DNA of 64,000 nt from Bacillota bacterium (GTDB taxonomy: Bacteria > Bacillota > Clostridia > Peptostreptococcales > Anaerovoracaceae), in NCBI GenBank assembly GCA_029101005.1, contig JAQXQE010000007.1, positions 1-64,000 on the forward strand, written 5' to 3'. The notes under the pieces are model-generated. The model worked only from the letters and a program-made list of their open reading frames with translations, was not told where the DNA came from and did no database searches. Made by a program: the position numbers and the translations under genes. The number at the start of each line of letters is the position of its first letter. The stretch's first letter is position 1. Shown here in pieces: positions 31,653 to 41,093 of the stretch.

Positions 31653-31781
31653 ATGTAATCAGTTTGAGCAAGAGCTGGTTACATTCCATACATATATACT
31701 TCTTTCTTAAAAGCATCACCTAACCATTGCTTTAGGAACCAACAGAAAAACCCCTCGACTATCGAGAGGCTTTTCTTTTTT
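31653..31781 (+). ncRNA. Candidate structured non-coding RNA of about 127 nt
   Basis: The transcript predicted from the promoter at 31621-31648 begins near 31655 with a 10-bp stem (31653-31662 with 31675-31684, one G-U pair), has a second weak hairpin (AAAGCA with TGCTTT near 31710-31735) and ends at a terminator hairpin (31752-31769) followed by TTTTCTTTTTT. No open reading frame with a ribosome binding site lies inside. It does not look like tmRNA, SRP RNA or RNase P; 6S RNA is not obvious either. It is convergent with the gene at 31827 and divergent from the his leader. Confidence 0.5.
31742..31781. terminator. Shared bidirectional terminator
   Basis: The stem around CTCGA-CTA-TCGAG is flanked by A-rich and T-rich tracts on both sides, so it can end the plus-strand small RNA and the minus-strand gene at 31827. 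Confidence 0.75.
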
Positions 31782-31826
31782 GCCATTATTGAAGAATGTT
31801 AGAACTTGCAACTGAACGCTTCTATA

Positions 31827-32984
31827 TTAGTGCTCGTTCAGCGCAGACTGCTCTATATCGAACTTACCACCCAGAAGCTTGAATACCATTCTTACTGGGT
31901 TATGATCTGACCACATGAATTCGTAATCCAAGGTCTCAGCCTTAACTACCTCAATATTATCCGAAACGATGAAGCCATCGACTGTAACTACAAATGTCTC
32001 ACCCTTAACGTATCCAGTATCGCAGTCTCTGCAGCTTGCTACTGGGTTCTTTGAATCTAGTGTATTAACTACAGAGAAGCCCTCTGGCAGCATATCCTTC
32101 TTGAATGCCTTAGCCCAGCCTCTCTCTCCCTCATTCTCGAAGACCTCGCTTGAGTTGCCGAGCATATCCTTGTTGTAATCTCCTGCACAGATTACATAAT
32201 TGCCTTTAGCATACTCTTTCTCAATCTCCTTGCAGAGCATTTCAACCTGCTGATCTGCAATAGTCGGATCTGTTGTGTATGCTGAGAGATGCAGATTAAT
32301 CAGCACAAGCTCGTGTCCATCCTCAACCTCGTATCTAACTACATCATAGCATCTATCGAGATCGATGAACTTGGCCAGATCTGTCTGAATTGGAAGACTT
32401 CTTCTGATGCTCGACTGCATCTCGAATTTCGACATTGTGAGAATTCCAGACTTGGATGCACCATGTGGCTTGATGAGAGGCCACATCAGATATGGCGAAT
32501 CGTAATTCTGTGCAAATGTATTCGAATATGTTGTGAAGCTGTCTCTGATAATCTGAGCCTCGTCAACGTGATATGTTCTTGTTGAATCGAAGTCAACCTC
32601 CTGAACTGTATAGAAGTCAGACTTTGTGTCCTTGAGTCCATCTACGATGTGACCCATACTCTCATATACTGCTTCCTTCGATCTGGCTCTCGACTCCTTA
32701 CCACCATCCATGAAGAATGAGTAATCCTGCTGGTATGCGGCGAATCCGATATTCCAGCTCTGCAGAGAAAGTTCCCTATCTACAGGAACTCGTTCTGCAA
32801 TCTCTTTCGCATTATTAATCTTACACTGCTGATAGTCCTCAATTCTGTGATAGCTTATCATTGCATATGCAACATAAGCGCCAACTACGAGAACGAGAAC
32901 CATCAGGATACTGAAGAATACTTTAAGCATCTTGCCCCCTAAAGATCTTTCTTTCTTTGCTCTCTTGCCTACTGATCGTGCCAT
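31827..32984 (-). CDS. Membrane-anchored endonuclease/exonuclease/phosphatase-family protein
   Basis: A 385-residue protein with a basic N-terminus, one membrane segment (residues about 20-42) and an extracellular EEP (DNase I-like) domain. Marks of the fold are LSLQSWNIGFA (metal region), VQEVD (catalytic Glu), GDYNKDM (GDxN motif) and WSDHNPVRM (SDHxP motif with catalytic Asp-His). Substrates in the family range from nucleic acids to phosphoinositides and sphingomyelin; I cannot choose. Start at 32984 has GGAGGT 4 nt upstream. It lies 10 nt behind the AAA+ ATPase gene, so the two are co-transcribed. Confidence 0.83.
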   Translation of the reverse strand: MARSVGKRAKKERSLGGKMLKVFFSILMVLVLVVGAYVAYAMISYHRIEDYQQCKINNAKEIAERVPVDRELSLQSWNIGFAAYQQDYSFFMDGGKESRARSKEAVYESMGHIVDGLKDTKSDFYTVQEVDFDSTRTYHVDEAQIIRDSFTTYSNTFAQNYDSPYLMWPLIKPHGASKSGILTMSKFEMQSSIRRSLPIQTDLAKFIDLDRCYDVVRYEVEDGHELVLINLHLSAYTTDPTIADQQVEMLCKEIEKEYAKGNYVICAGDYNKDMLGNSSEVFENEGERGWAKAFKKDMLPEGFSVVNTLDSKNPVASCRDCDTGYVKGETFVVTVDGFIVSDNIEVVKAETLDYEFMWSDHNPVRMVFKLLGGKFDIEQSALNEH

Positions 32985-32994
32985 CTGTACCTCC

Positions 32995-34416
32995 CTAAAG
33001 CTCAATTCCCGTGAGATCTGACAGCTTCAGTGCAGCCAGTTCCTCATCTGTAGGAGCTTCCTCCTTTGCAATCCTGTTAGCTTGTTCTACAACAGCCTTC
33101 TCGAAGAAGTTACGCACATCTCTTGCGTTAGCGTACTTCTCATCTCTGTTGTTATACCTTTCGGTGAAGAATTCCTTCGCATACTCCAGAGCCTCATCAT
33201 CGGCTGCATAGCCGTTCTTCTTACACTGCATCTTGAAGATGCCGAAGAGTTCCTCTGGTGTGTAATCATCGAAGTATATGAATTTGTTGAATCTTGATCT
33301 TAATCCTGGATTAGATCCGAGGAAGTCTTCCATAAGTTGTGGGTATCCAGCTACGATGACCGCGAGATCATCCCTGTGGTCCTCCATCCCCTTGAGAAGA
33401 GTATCTACAGCTTCCATTCCGAAGTCATTGCCATCTTTGTTAGCAGTCAGTGCGTATGCCTCATCAATGAAGAGCACACCACCGATTGACTTCTGGATTA
33501 CTTCCTGAGTCTTAAGAGCCGTCTGTCCTACATATCCACTTACCAGTCCTGAACGGTCAACCTCAACGAGGTGGCCCTTCGAGAGAACTCCAATTCTGCA
33601 ATAGAGCCTGGACAGAAGACGAGCAACGGTAGTCTTACCAGTTCCAGGATTGCCTGAGAAAACGAGATGCAGTGATACATCTACTTCCTTCATTCCTCTC
33701 TCTTCTCTCATCTTCATTACCTTGACGAGATTGATAAGAGAGTTGACATCCTTCTTAACCTTCTCGAGTCCGATAAGAGAATTGAGTTCCTCGAGCAGTT
33801 CTTCCAGTGTTCCGAAATCCTCTGGCTTGTCATCTCCAGCTCCCTGAACGGAAGTCTGTCCTGCAGGCTGGCTTGAAGCTCCTCCTGTACCAGCTGGCTG
33901 TACGCTTGCCTTGAACTCTTCATCGTTCTGCTCGTAGTAGCTCTGCATTGTTGCGAGAATAGTATTGAGGCTCTTCTCCTCTATCTCGCTTATGTAATCA
34001 TCACAGCTTAGGAATTCTCTTCCTATCATATTGAAGAAAGAGTGCATAGTGATGCAGCTCGCTTCGCCGTGAGGTACATTCCTCTTGAATCTGATATTGT
34101 CGGCATTGACAACTATCTTCATAAAGACAGGTACAGATTCTTCTATATTCTTTATGCTCGCATCATTCTTGATGAGTCTCTCAAGATCCTTGATGCTGTA
34201 ATCGTAACTGAGATACTCATTGATGAACTGCAGCTCCTTCTCATTGCAATTGCCATCGATTGTCGCAAGATACGCAAGAAGCTTCAATGTATCAGATCTG
34301 AAGATATCGTAAGTCGACTTTCTCGATGTTGGCACGAGGGCTCTCACTCCGAGTCCACTCTCATCGAGGCTGTCACAGAGCATCTTGATTGTTACGATGA
34401 AACTCTTATCAAACAT
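32995..34416 (-). CDS. CbbX/SpoVK-type AAA+ ATPase with N-terminal TerB-like domain
   Basis: A 473-residue AAA+ protein. Residues about 40-165 resemble a TerB-like helical domain (LKLLAYLATIDGNCNEKEL). A Gly/Gln/Ser-rich linker follows (172-198), then a CbxX/CfqX-type ATPase: Walker A GNPGTGKT (255-262), Walker B VLFIDEA (314-320), GYVGQT pore-region loop (294-299), sensor and Arg finger GLRSRFNKFI. Relatives remodel protein complexes (Rubisco activase CbbX; SpoVK in spores; type VII secretion EccA). The partner here is not known; co-transcription with the membrane-anchored EEP protein is the only clue. Confidence 0.86.
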   Translation of the reverse strand: MFDKSFIVTIKMLCDSLDESGLGVRALVPTSRKSTYDIFRSDTLKLLAYLATIDGNCNEKELQFINEYLSYDYSIKDLERLIKNDASIKNIEESVPVFMKIVVNADNIRFKRNVPHGEASCITMHSFFNMIGREFLSCDDYISEIEEKSLNTILATMQSYYEQNDEEFKASVQPAGTGGASSQPAGQTSVQGAGDDKPEDFGTLEELLEELNSLIGLEKVKKDVNSLINLVKVMKMREERGMKEVDVSLHLVFSGNPGTGKTTVARLLSRLYCRIGVLSKGHLVEVDRSGLVSGYVGQTALKTQEVIQKSIGGVLFIDEAYALTANKDGNDFGMEAVDTLLKGMEDHRDDLAVIVAGYPQLMEDFLGSNPGLRSRFNKFIYFDDYTPEELFGIFKMQCKKNGYAADDEALEYAKEFFTERYNNRDEKYANARDVRNFFEKAVVEQANRIAKEEAPTDEELAALKLSDLTGIEL

Positions 34417-34485
34417 TCGATAATAACCTCTCTTACAAAGTCTTACAAGTTATTATACAACAGCCGTAACCTTGCGACAAACAAA

Positions 34486-34510
34486 AAGAACGAGCGCGAT
34501 GCTCGTTCTT
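34486..34510 (-). terminator. Terminator of the third butyrate kinase gene
   Basis: A 10-bp perfect stem (34486-34495 with 34501-34510) with poly-T on both sides. Confidence 0.85.
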
Positions 34511-34529
34511 TTATCTTAATATACAATCT

Positions 34530-35594
34530 TTATTTGTACTCCTCGTAGTGGCCTGATCTGAGGGCTCTGAGTGCACCGAGTGCGAGAGCGTCCATCTCAG
34601 CCTCACCTGGGAATCTGTAGATTGGAGCAATCTTCTCCACATAGCTTGAGATCTCTGCGCAGAACTTGTCGCTGTATGCCATTCCACCTGTGAATGCGAT
34701 ACCGTCAACGTCGAATGAGAGAACTGCAGCCATTCCGCCGATGTCCTTAGCGAGCTGATAAGCGATTGCCTTGAATGCGCCCATCATCTTCTCGTCGCCG
34801 TCGAACGCAGCATTCTCAACTGTTCTGAAGTCCTTAGTGCCTGTGTATGAGAAAACTCCAGCCTCCTGACCGATAATCTTCTTAACCTTAGCCTTTGTCA
34901 TACCCTCCTGGAAGCAGAGGTTAACAAGTGCGTTAGCAGGGAGTGTACCAGCTCTGTCCATTCCCATAGCTCCCTCGTCCTTAACGTTGTTAACATCAAC
35001 AACTCTGCCCTTCTTGTGAGCAGCTACTGATACTCCACCACCGAGGTGAACAACGATGAGGTTGAGGTCCTCGTAATCCTTGCCGATTGCCTCAGCGGCC
35101 TTACGAGCTACAGCCTTCTGGTTGAGTGCGTGGAAGAAACTCTGTCTCTCGAATCCAGGAAGATCAAGTCCTGAATATCTAGCGAGATCCTCGAACTCAT
35201 CTACGCAAACAGGGTCTACGAAGAATGCAGGGATGCCTACCTGGTCAGCAAGCTCCTTTGAGATATAAGCACCGAGGTTAGCAGCGTGCTCACCGTAAGG
35301 TGGGTGCTTGATGTCCTCGATTACAGCATCATTTACCTTATAAGTGCCTGATGGGATGTGCTTGAAAAGTCCGCCTCTTCCAACGATTGCATCGAAGTCC
35401 TCGAGCTTGTAGCCGTTCTCCTTAACGATAGCGAGAACTGCCTCTGTACGGAACTCGTGCTGATCAACTACGTTGTCGTACTTCGCGAGCTCAGCAGCAT
35501 CATGGTCGATACCAACCTTCATGAGTTCCTTCTCGTCCTCATACACTGCAATCTTTGTAGAAGTTGCGCCTGGGTTAATTACAAGAATTTTCAT
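34530..35594 (-). CDS. buk: Butyrate kinase, canonical form
   Basis: A 354-residue acyl kinase converting butyryl-phosphate plus ADP to butyrate plus ATP, the last step of the Ptb-Buk route. The phosphate loop reads VINPGATSTKIAVYEDE, with VVHLGGGVSVAAH (near residue 182) and FTGGMAYSD (near 300), the usual text of clostridial Buk, unlike the GSTSSK pair at 3.7-6.1 kb. No phosphotransbutyrylase gene is next to it. It is a single-gene unit: pyc lies upstream with its own terminator at 35687-35708, and a terminator follows. Confidence 0.95.
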   Translation of the reverse strand: MKILVINPGATSTKIAVYEDEKELMKVGIDHDAAELAKYDNVVDQHEFRTEAVLAIVKENGYKLEDFDAIVGRGGLFKHIPSGTYKVNDAVIEDIKHPPYGEHAANLGAYISKELADQVGIPAFFVDPVCVDEFEDLARYSGLDLPGFERQSFFHALNQKAVARKAAEAIGKDYEDLNLIVVHLGGGVSVAAHKKGRVVDVNNVKDEGAMGMDRAGTLPANALVNLCFQEGMTKAKVKKIIGQEAGVFSYTGTKDFRTVENAAFDGDEKMMGAFKAIAYQLAKDIGGMAAVLSFDVDGIAFTGGMAYSDKFCAEISSYVEKIAPIYRFPGEAEMDALALGALRALRSGHYEEYK

Positions 35595-35686
35595 GCCGAA
35601 ATTTCTCCTTTCACATTTCGCATATTAAGATTTGTAGATTCCTCCGGCCAGTTTCGTGATTTCTGCACCGAAGTTATATGGGTAAA

Positions 35687-35708
35687 AGGGGCATCGGGGA
35701 ATGCCCCT
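35687..35708 (-). terminator. Terminator of the typA-pyc unit
   Basis: An 8-bp perfect stem (35687-35694 with 35701-35708), loop CGGGGA, then TTTTACCC on the minus strand. Confidence 0.7.
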
Positions 35709-35729
35709 CTTACTTCGTCGTTACGAGGA

Positions 35730-38700
35730 CTACTCTTCGTCCTCAAGTCTTGCAACGAGCTGTCCTGACTTAACGCTGTCGCCTTCCTTAACGTATACCT
35801 TCTCGACAACACCGTCTCTTGTTGCAATTACATTAGTCTCCATCTTCATAGCCTCTATGATAGCTACAGGCTGACCTGCCTTAACAGCATCGCCCTTGCC
35901 AACGAGAACCTTGATGATAGTACCAGGGATGTTAGCACCGATCTCAGAAGTATCCTCAGTGTTTGCATACTGAATCTCAGCAGCATCTACTGATCTTGTG
36001 AGAGCCTGCTTATCCTTGATACTTACTACTCTTCTGTTACCGTCAACAGTGAATGTAAGGTCTCTGTTACCAGCTGCGTCTGGCTCGCTGATGCTCTCGA
36101 GAGTGATTACCATTGTCTGGCCCTCCTTGAGAGTGATCTCAGCAGTCTGTCCTACGCCGATACCGTGGAAGAATACATCTGAGCCCATGTTGCGGAAGTC
36201 TCCGTTCTCCTGAACCTTCTTGATGTAATCGTCGAATACCTTACCGTACATAGCATATGAGCTCTGCTCCTGCTCTGTTCCCTCTAGGTTGAGATCCTCT
36301 ACGATGTGCTTCTTGATAGCATCGAAGTCATCTGGTGGGAGGAGCTCTCCAGGTCTGCATGTGATAGGTGTCTTGCCCTTCAGAACTACCTTCTGGAGAT
36401 CCTCTGGGAATCCGCCCTCAGGCTGACCCATCATACCCTCGAAGTATGTAACAGCTGAATCTGGGAAGTCGAAGTTAGCACCTTTCTCTACGATGTTCTC
36501 TGGTGTCAGATCATTCTGAACCATGAAGATAGCGAGGTCTCCAACAACCTTTGATGATGGAGTAACCTTGATGATATCTCCGAGCATCTTGTTAACTTCA
36601 ACGTACATATCCTTAACAGCGTCGAACTTGTGACCCATACCGAAGCTCTCTACCTGAGGCTTGAGGTTTGAGTACTGTCCGCCAGGAATCTCGAGTCTGT
36701 AGATCTCAGCAGTTGTTGACTTGAGGTCTGACTCGAATCCGCTGTAGATAGGTCTTACGTCTACCCAGTAGTCAGATACTCTCTGCAGTCCTCTTGCATC
36801 GAGACCTGTGTCTCTGCTGCTGTTCTCAAGAGCAGCAACAACAGAGTTGAGAGCAGGCTGTGATGTGAGTCCTGACATACTGTTGAGTGCAGCATCTGCG
36901 ATATCAAGGCCTGCCTCTGCAGCCATCAGGATAGTAGCAACACCGTTACCTGATGTATCGTGTGTGTGCAGGTGGATAGGAATTGAAATCTCATCCTTAA
37001 GAGCCTTGATGAGCTTGTGAGCAGCCATTGGCTTGAGAAGACCTGTCATATCCTTGATACCGAGGATGTGTGAACCTCTTCTCTCAATCTCCTTAGCGAG
37101 ATTTACATAGTACTTGAGGTTGTACTTCTCTCTTCCCTCGTCGAGGATGTCTCCTGTGTAGCACATTGCAACCTCAGCAATCTTGCCCTGGTTGAGAACC
37201 TCGTCGAGTGAAACCTCGATGCCCTTCATCCAGTTGAGTGAATCGAAGATTCTGAATACATCGATTCCCGCCTCAGCTGAATCCTTAACGAACTTTCTGA
37301 TAGTGTTATCAGGGTAGTTCTTATATCCTACAGCATTAGCTCCTCTGATGAGCATCTGCATGAGTACGTTTGGAATCTCCTCGCGGAGTGTCTCGAGTCT
37401 CTCCCATGGATCCTCGTTGAGGAATCTCATAGCAACGTCGAATGTAGCACCACCCCACATCTCATATGAGAACATATCCTGTCCGTATACAGCCATTGCC
37501 GGTGCAATCTGCTCCATATCCTTTGTTCTCACTCTAGTTGCAATCAGTGACTGCTGAGCATCTCTGAGTGATGTGTCTGTGATGAGGAGCTTCTTCTGTG
37601 CGAGAGCCCAGTCAGCCAGACCCTTAGCACCCCTCTCCTCGAAAATCTGCTTTGTTCCCTTAAGTCCAGGAATTACACTCTTGTCAACGTCTGGAATAAC
37701 AGGAACGTTGAAGCTTGGAACGTTGCCCTTTGTCTCGTTAACAACCTTGTTACCGAGGAACTCGAGAACCTGTGCCTCTCTGTTAGCAACCTTTCTGATG
37801 TTTAGGAGCTCAGGATTGTCTGAGATGAAACCAGTGTTGCAGTTACCGCTAACGAATGTTGGGTGGTTGAGCACGTTCAGGAGGAAGCCGATGTTAGTCT
37901 TAACACCCTCAATCTTCATCTCCTTGAGAGCTCTTGATGCCTTCTGAACTGTCTCCTTGAAAGTTCTGCCGTGTGCGCAGATCTTAACAAGAAGGCTGTC
38001 GTAGTATGGTGAGATAACTGATCCTGTGAATCCGTTACCACCATCAAGTCTGATACCGAAACCAGCAGCACTTCGATACTCTGTGATTGTACCTGTGTCA
38101 GGTGCGAAGTTATTCGCAGGGTCCTCAGTAGTTACACGGCACTGAATAGCATATCCGTTCAGCTTGATATCGTCCTGGCTCTTGATGTTAATCTCGTCAG
38201 AATCGAGAGCATATCCCTCTGCAACGAGTACCATAGCCTGAACGAGGTCAACGCCAGTTACGAGCTCAGTTACTGTGTGCTCTACCTGGATTCTTGTGTT
38301 CATCTCGATAAAATAGTGGTTACCGTCTTTGTCGAGAAGGAACTCTGCAGTTCCGGCACTTCTGTAGTCAACCGCCTTAGCAATCTTGATTGCATCCTGG
38401 CAGATTGCCTCTCTCTGCTCGTCGTTGATGCAGAGTGATGGTGTGAACTCGATTACCTTCTGGTGTCTTCTCTGAACAGAACAATCTCTATCGAAGAGAT
38501 GTACTACATTACCATAGTTATCTCCAAGGAGCTGAACCTCGATGTGCTTAGGCTCCTCGATGTATTTCTCAATGAAAATCAGATCGCTTCCGAAAGCCTT
38601 AACCGACTCACTCTGAGCACTTCTGAACTGTGGAAGGAGGTCCTCCTCGCTTCTTACGATTCTCATACCTCTTCCGCCACCACCGTTAGCTGCCTTGAGC

Positions 38701-39185
38701 ATTACTGGGTAGCCTGTCTTGTTAGCGATCTCAATGGCGTCCTTCTCTGACTGGATAGCAGCATCAACGCCAGGAATTGTTGGAACGCCTACGCTCTCAG
38801 CAACGAGCTTTGACTGAATCTTGTCGCCGAGCTTGTTCATCATTACATGTGTTGGACCGATGAATGCGAGGCCCTCTTCCTCACAAGCCTTAGCGAACAT
38901 AGCGTTCTCTGCGAGGAAGCCGTATCCCGGATGGATTGCATCGCAGCCCTTGCTCTTAGCAAGTCTGATGATCTCATCGAATCCGAGGTATGCATCGATT
39001 GGGCTCTTGCCAACACCGATCTCATAAGCCTCATCAGCCTTTGTTCTGAAGAGTGAGTTCTTGTCTTCCTCAGAATAGATAGCTACTGTTCTGATTCCGA
39101 GCTCTTTGCAAGCTCTGATGATTCTGATAGCAATCTCGCCTCTGTTGGCTACCAGAACTTTTCTGAACTTTCTGATTTCTCCCAT
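35730..39185 (-). CDS. pyc: Pyruvate carboxylase
   Basis: A 1151-residue single-chain biotin enzyme that makes oxaloacetate from pyruvate, bicarbonate and ATP. Domains run: biotin carboxylase (about 1-450; VLVANRGEIAIRIIRA, GGGGRGMR, EMNTRIQVEHTVTE), carboxyltransferase (about 525-800; TDTSLRDAQQSL with metal-binding Asp, then LHTHDTSGNG), the allosteric linker, and a biotin carrier domain (last 70 residues; IEAMKMETNV with biotinyl-Lys). The start at 39185 follows GGAGG 5 nt upstream; the in-frame TTG at 39197 overlaps that site. It begins 15 nt after typA and is probably co-transcribed. Confidence 0.97.
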   Translation of the reverse strand: MGEIRKFRKVLVANRGEIAIRIIRACKELGIRTVAIYSEEDKNSLFRTKADEAYEIGVGKSPIDAYLGFDEIIRLAKSKGCDAIHPGYGFLAENAMFAKACEEEGLAFIGPTHVMMNKLGDKIQSKLVAESVGVPTIPGVDAAIQSEKDAIEIANKTGYPVMLKAANGGGGRGMRIVRSEEDLLPQFRSAQSESVKAFGSDLIFIEKYIEEPKHIEVQLLGDNYGNVVHLFDRDCSVQRRHQKVIEFTPSLCINDEQREAICQDAIKIAKAVDYRSAGTAEFLLDKDGNHYFIEMNTRIQVEHTVTELVTGVDLVQAMVLVAEGYALDSDEINIKSQDDIKLNGYAIQCRVTTEDPANNFAPDTGTITEYRSAAGFGIRLDGGNGFTGSVISPYYDSLLVKICAHGRTFKETVQKASRALKEMKIEGVKTNIGFLLNVLNHPTFVSGNCNTGFISDNPELLNIRKVANREAQVLEFLGNKVVNETKGNVPSFNVPVIPDVDKSVIPGLKGTKQIFEERGAKGLADWALAQKKLLITDTSLRDAQQSLIATRVRTKDMEQIAPAMAVYGQDMFSYEMWGGATFDVAMRFLNEDPWERLETLREEIPNVLMQMLIRGANAVGYKNYPDNTIRKFVKDSAEAGIDVFRIFDSLNWMKGIEVSLDEVLNQGKIAEVAMCYTGDILDEGREKYNLKYYVNLAKEIERRGSHILGIKDMTGLLKPMAAHKLIKALKDEISIPIHLHTHDTSGNGVATILMAAEAGLDIADAALNSMSGLTSQPALNSVVAALENSSRDTGLDARGLQRVSDYWVDVRPIYSGFESDLKSTTAEIYRLEIPGGQYSNLKPQVESFGMGHKFDAVKDMYVEVNKMLGDIIKVTPSSKVVGDLAIFMVQNDLTPENIVEKGANFDFPDSAVTYFEGMMGQPEGGFPEDLQKVVLKGKTPITCRPGELLPPDDFDAIKKHIVEDLNLEGTEQEQSSYAMYGKVFDDYIKKVQENGDFRNMGSDVFFHGIGVGQTAEITLKEGQTMVITLESISEPDAAGNRDLTFTVDGNRRVVSIKDKQALTRSVDAAEIQYANTEDTSEIGANIPGTIIKVLVGKGDAVKAGQPVAIIEAMKMETNVIATRDGVVEKVYVKEGDSVKSGQLVARLEDEE

Positions 39186-39200
39186 ATTGTCCTCCAAATC

Positions 39201-41078
39201 CTAATCTCTTCCGGCTCTTCTTCTCTCCAGCTCATGCAGGAGTTTCTTTCTGAGCCTGATGTCCTCTGGTGTTACCTCTACGAGCTCGTCTGCATTGATG
39301 AACTCGAGAGCCTCCTCCAGCGTGAATACCCTTGGCGGTGTAAGCTTGATGGTATCATCTGAGCCCGCCGCTCTCATATTTGTAGCACGCTTTGCCTTAC
39401 AAGGATTAACAACCATGTCATCACTTCTGACATTCATGCCGACAATCATACCTTCATATACGTGAGTTCCTGGCTCAACGAACATCTGAACTCTCTCCTG
39501 GATGTTGAAGATTGCATATGGAGTGCAGTTACCTTCCTCCTGTGCGACAGCAACTCCGTTGATTCTGTCAGGAATCTCACCCTTCCAAGGCTCGAAGCCC
39601 TCGAAGCGTCTTACCATTGTTCCCTCACCGTGAGTATCATTGATGAACTCTGATCTGTAGCCCATCAGACCTCTTGTTGGTGCTGTGTATATGATCTTCG
39701 AGTAGCCGTTGCCCTCGCTCATCATCTGCTTCATCATTCCCTTACGCAGATTGAGCTTGGAGATTACTGATCCTGAATACTCATCCGGAACGCTTACAAC
39801 AACCTCCTCAACTGGCTCGAGCTTCTCTCCGTTCTCATCTCTCTTGACTACAACCTCAGGCTTTGAAACCGCAAGTTCGTAGCCTTCTCTTCTCATATTC
39901 TCAATGAGGATTGAGAGGTGAAGTTCTCCTCTTCCCGATACCTTGAATGCATCAGTTGAGTCAGTAGGCTCAACGAGAAGTCCTACGTTAACTTCAAGCT
40001 CTTTCTCAAGTCTCTCCTTGATATGTCTACTTGTTACGTACTTACCAACCTTACCAGCGAAAGGCGATGAGTTGACCATGAAGTTCATCGAGAGTGTTGG
40101 CTCCTCAATCTGAATCATCTCCATAGCCTCTGGGCAGTCAGGCGCGCAGATTGTCTCTCCGATTGAGATATCTGGAATTCCAGATACTACTACGATATCT
40201 CCGCACTCTGCCTCCTCAACAGATACTCTGCTGAGTCCCTTATATACGAAAATCTGGTTGATCTTATTCTTCGCAACGCTTCCGTCAGCCTTAGTTACAG
40301 CTACCTGCTGCGCTGCCTTGAGAACACCTCTTGTGATTCTTCCGATTCCGAGTCTTCCGATGTACTCGTCATATGCGAGTGATGAAACCTGAAGCTGAAG
40401 TGGCTCCTCATCTCTATCTGCATACGGATCGCAGTGCTCTACGATTGTCTCGAGCAGCGGATTGATATTGAGTCCACCGAAGCCCTTAGGGCTCTTCTTA
40501 ATCTTCGCTGCACCCTCTCCGATTGTGATGTTCTCAACCTCCTTAGGATCTCTTACTGCAATACCCTGTCTTGCAATTCCGTAGAGAATTGGGAAGTCGA
40601 GCTGCTCGTCATTAGCCTCAAGGTCCATGAAGAGCTCATACACCTCGTCGATAACCTCATCGATTCTCGCATCCTTCTTATCAATCTTGTTGATGAAGAG
40701 GATCGGGTTGATGCCCTGCTCAAGTGACTTGTTAAGTACGAATCTTGTCTGAGGCATTGGTCCCTCGCTTGAGTCAACAAGGAGGATTACTGTGTCTACG
40801 GTCTTCATAATACGCTCTACTTCTGAGCTGAAGTCCGCGTGACCTGGTGTATCTACGATATTGATCTTGTAGTCACCGTACATGATTGAGCAGTTTTTTG
40901 AATAGATTGTAATTCCTCTTTCTCTCTCAATCGCGTCGCTGTCCATTACGCACTCAACAACCTCCTCATTGTCTCTGAAGACATGTGACTGGTTAAGAAG
41001 CGCGTCTACCAGCGTTGACTTGCCGGCGTCTACGTGTGCAATAACTGCAATGTTAATAATCTTATTCTTCTCTGCCAT
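39201..41078 (-). CDS. typA: Ribosome-associated GTPase TypA/BipA
   Basis: A 625-residue translational GTPase that acts in 50S assembly and stress adaptation. G domain motifs: IAHVDAGKSTLVDALL (residues 13-28; most BipA proteins have HVDHGKTT), DSDAIERERGITI, VDTPGHADF and NKIDK. Domain II, EF-G-like domains and the C-terminal BipA-specific part (TRGLMGYRSEFINDTHGEG; RMFVEPGTHVYEGMIVG-like segment) are present. The Ala-Ser variant of the P-loop is EF-G-like and should still bind GTP. Upstream gene is the DUF2207 protein, 15 nt away. Confidence 0.95.
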   Translation of the reverse strand: MAEKNKIINIAVIAHVDAGKSTLVDALLNQSHVFRDNEEVVECVMDSDAIERERGITIYSKNCSIMYGDYKINIVDTPGHADFSSEVERIMKTVDTVILLVDSSEGPMPQTRFVLNKSLEQGINPILFINKIDKKDARIDEVIDEVYELFMDLEANDEQLDFPILYGIARQGIAVRDPKEVENITIGEGAAKIKKSPKGFGGLNINPLLETIVEHCDPYADRDEEPLQLQVSSLAYDEYIGRLGIGRITRGVLKAAQQVAVTKADGSVAKNKINQIFVYKGLSRVSVEEAECGDIVVVSGIPDISIGETICAPDCPEAMEMIQIEEPTLSMNFMVNSSPFAGKVGKYVTSRHIKERLEKELEVNVGLLVEPTDSTDAFKVSGRGELHLSILIENMRREGYELAVSKPEVVVKRDENGEKLEPVEEVVVSVPDEYSGSVISKLNLRKGMMKQMMSEGNGYSKIIYTAPTRGLMGYRSEFINDTHGEGTMVRRFEGFEPWKGEIPDRINGVAVAQEEGNCTPYAIFNIQERVQMFVEPGTHVYEGMIVGMNVRSDDMVVNPCKAKRATNMRAAGSDDTIKLTPPRVFTLEEALEFINADELVEVTPEDIRLRKKLLHELERRRAGRD

Positions 41079-41093
41079 ATACTCCCTTTATCC

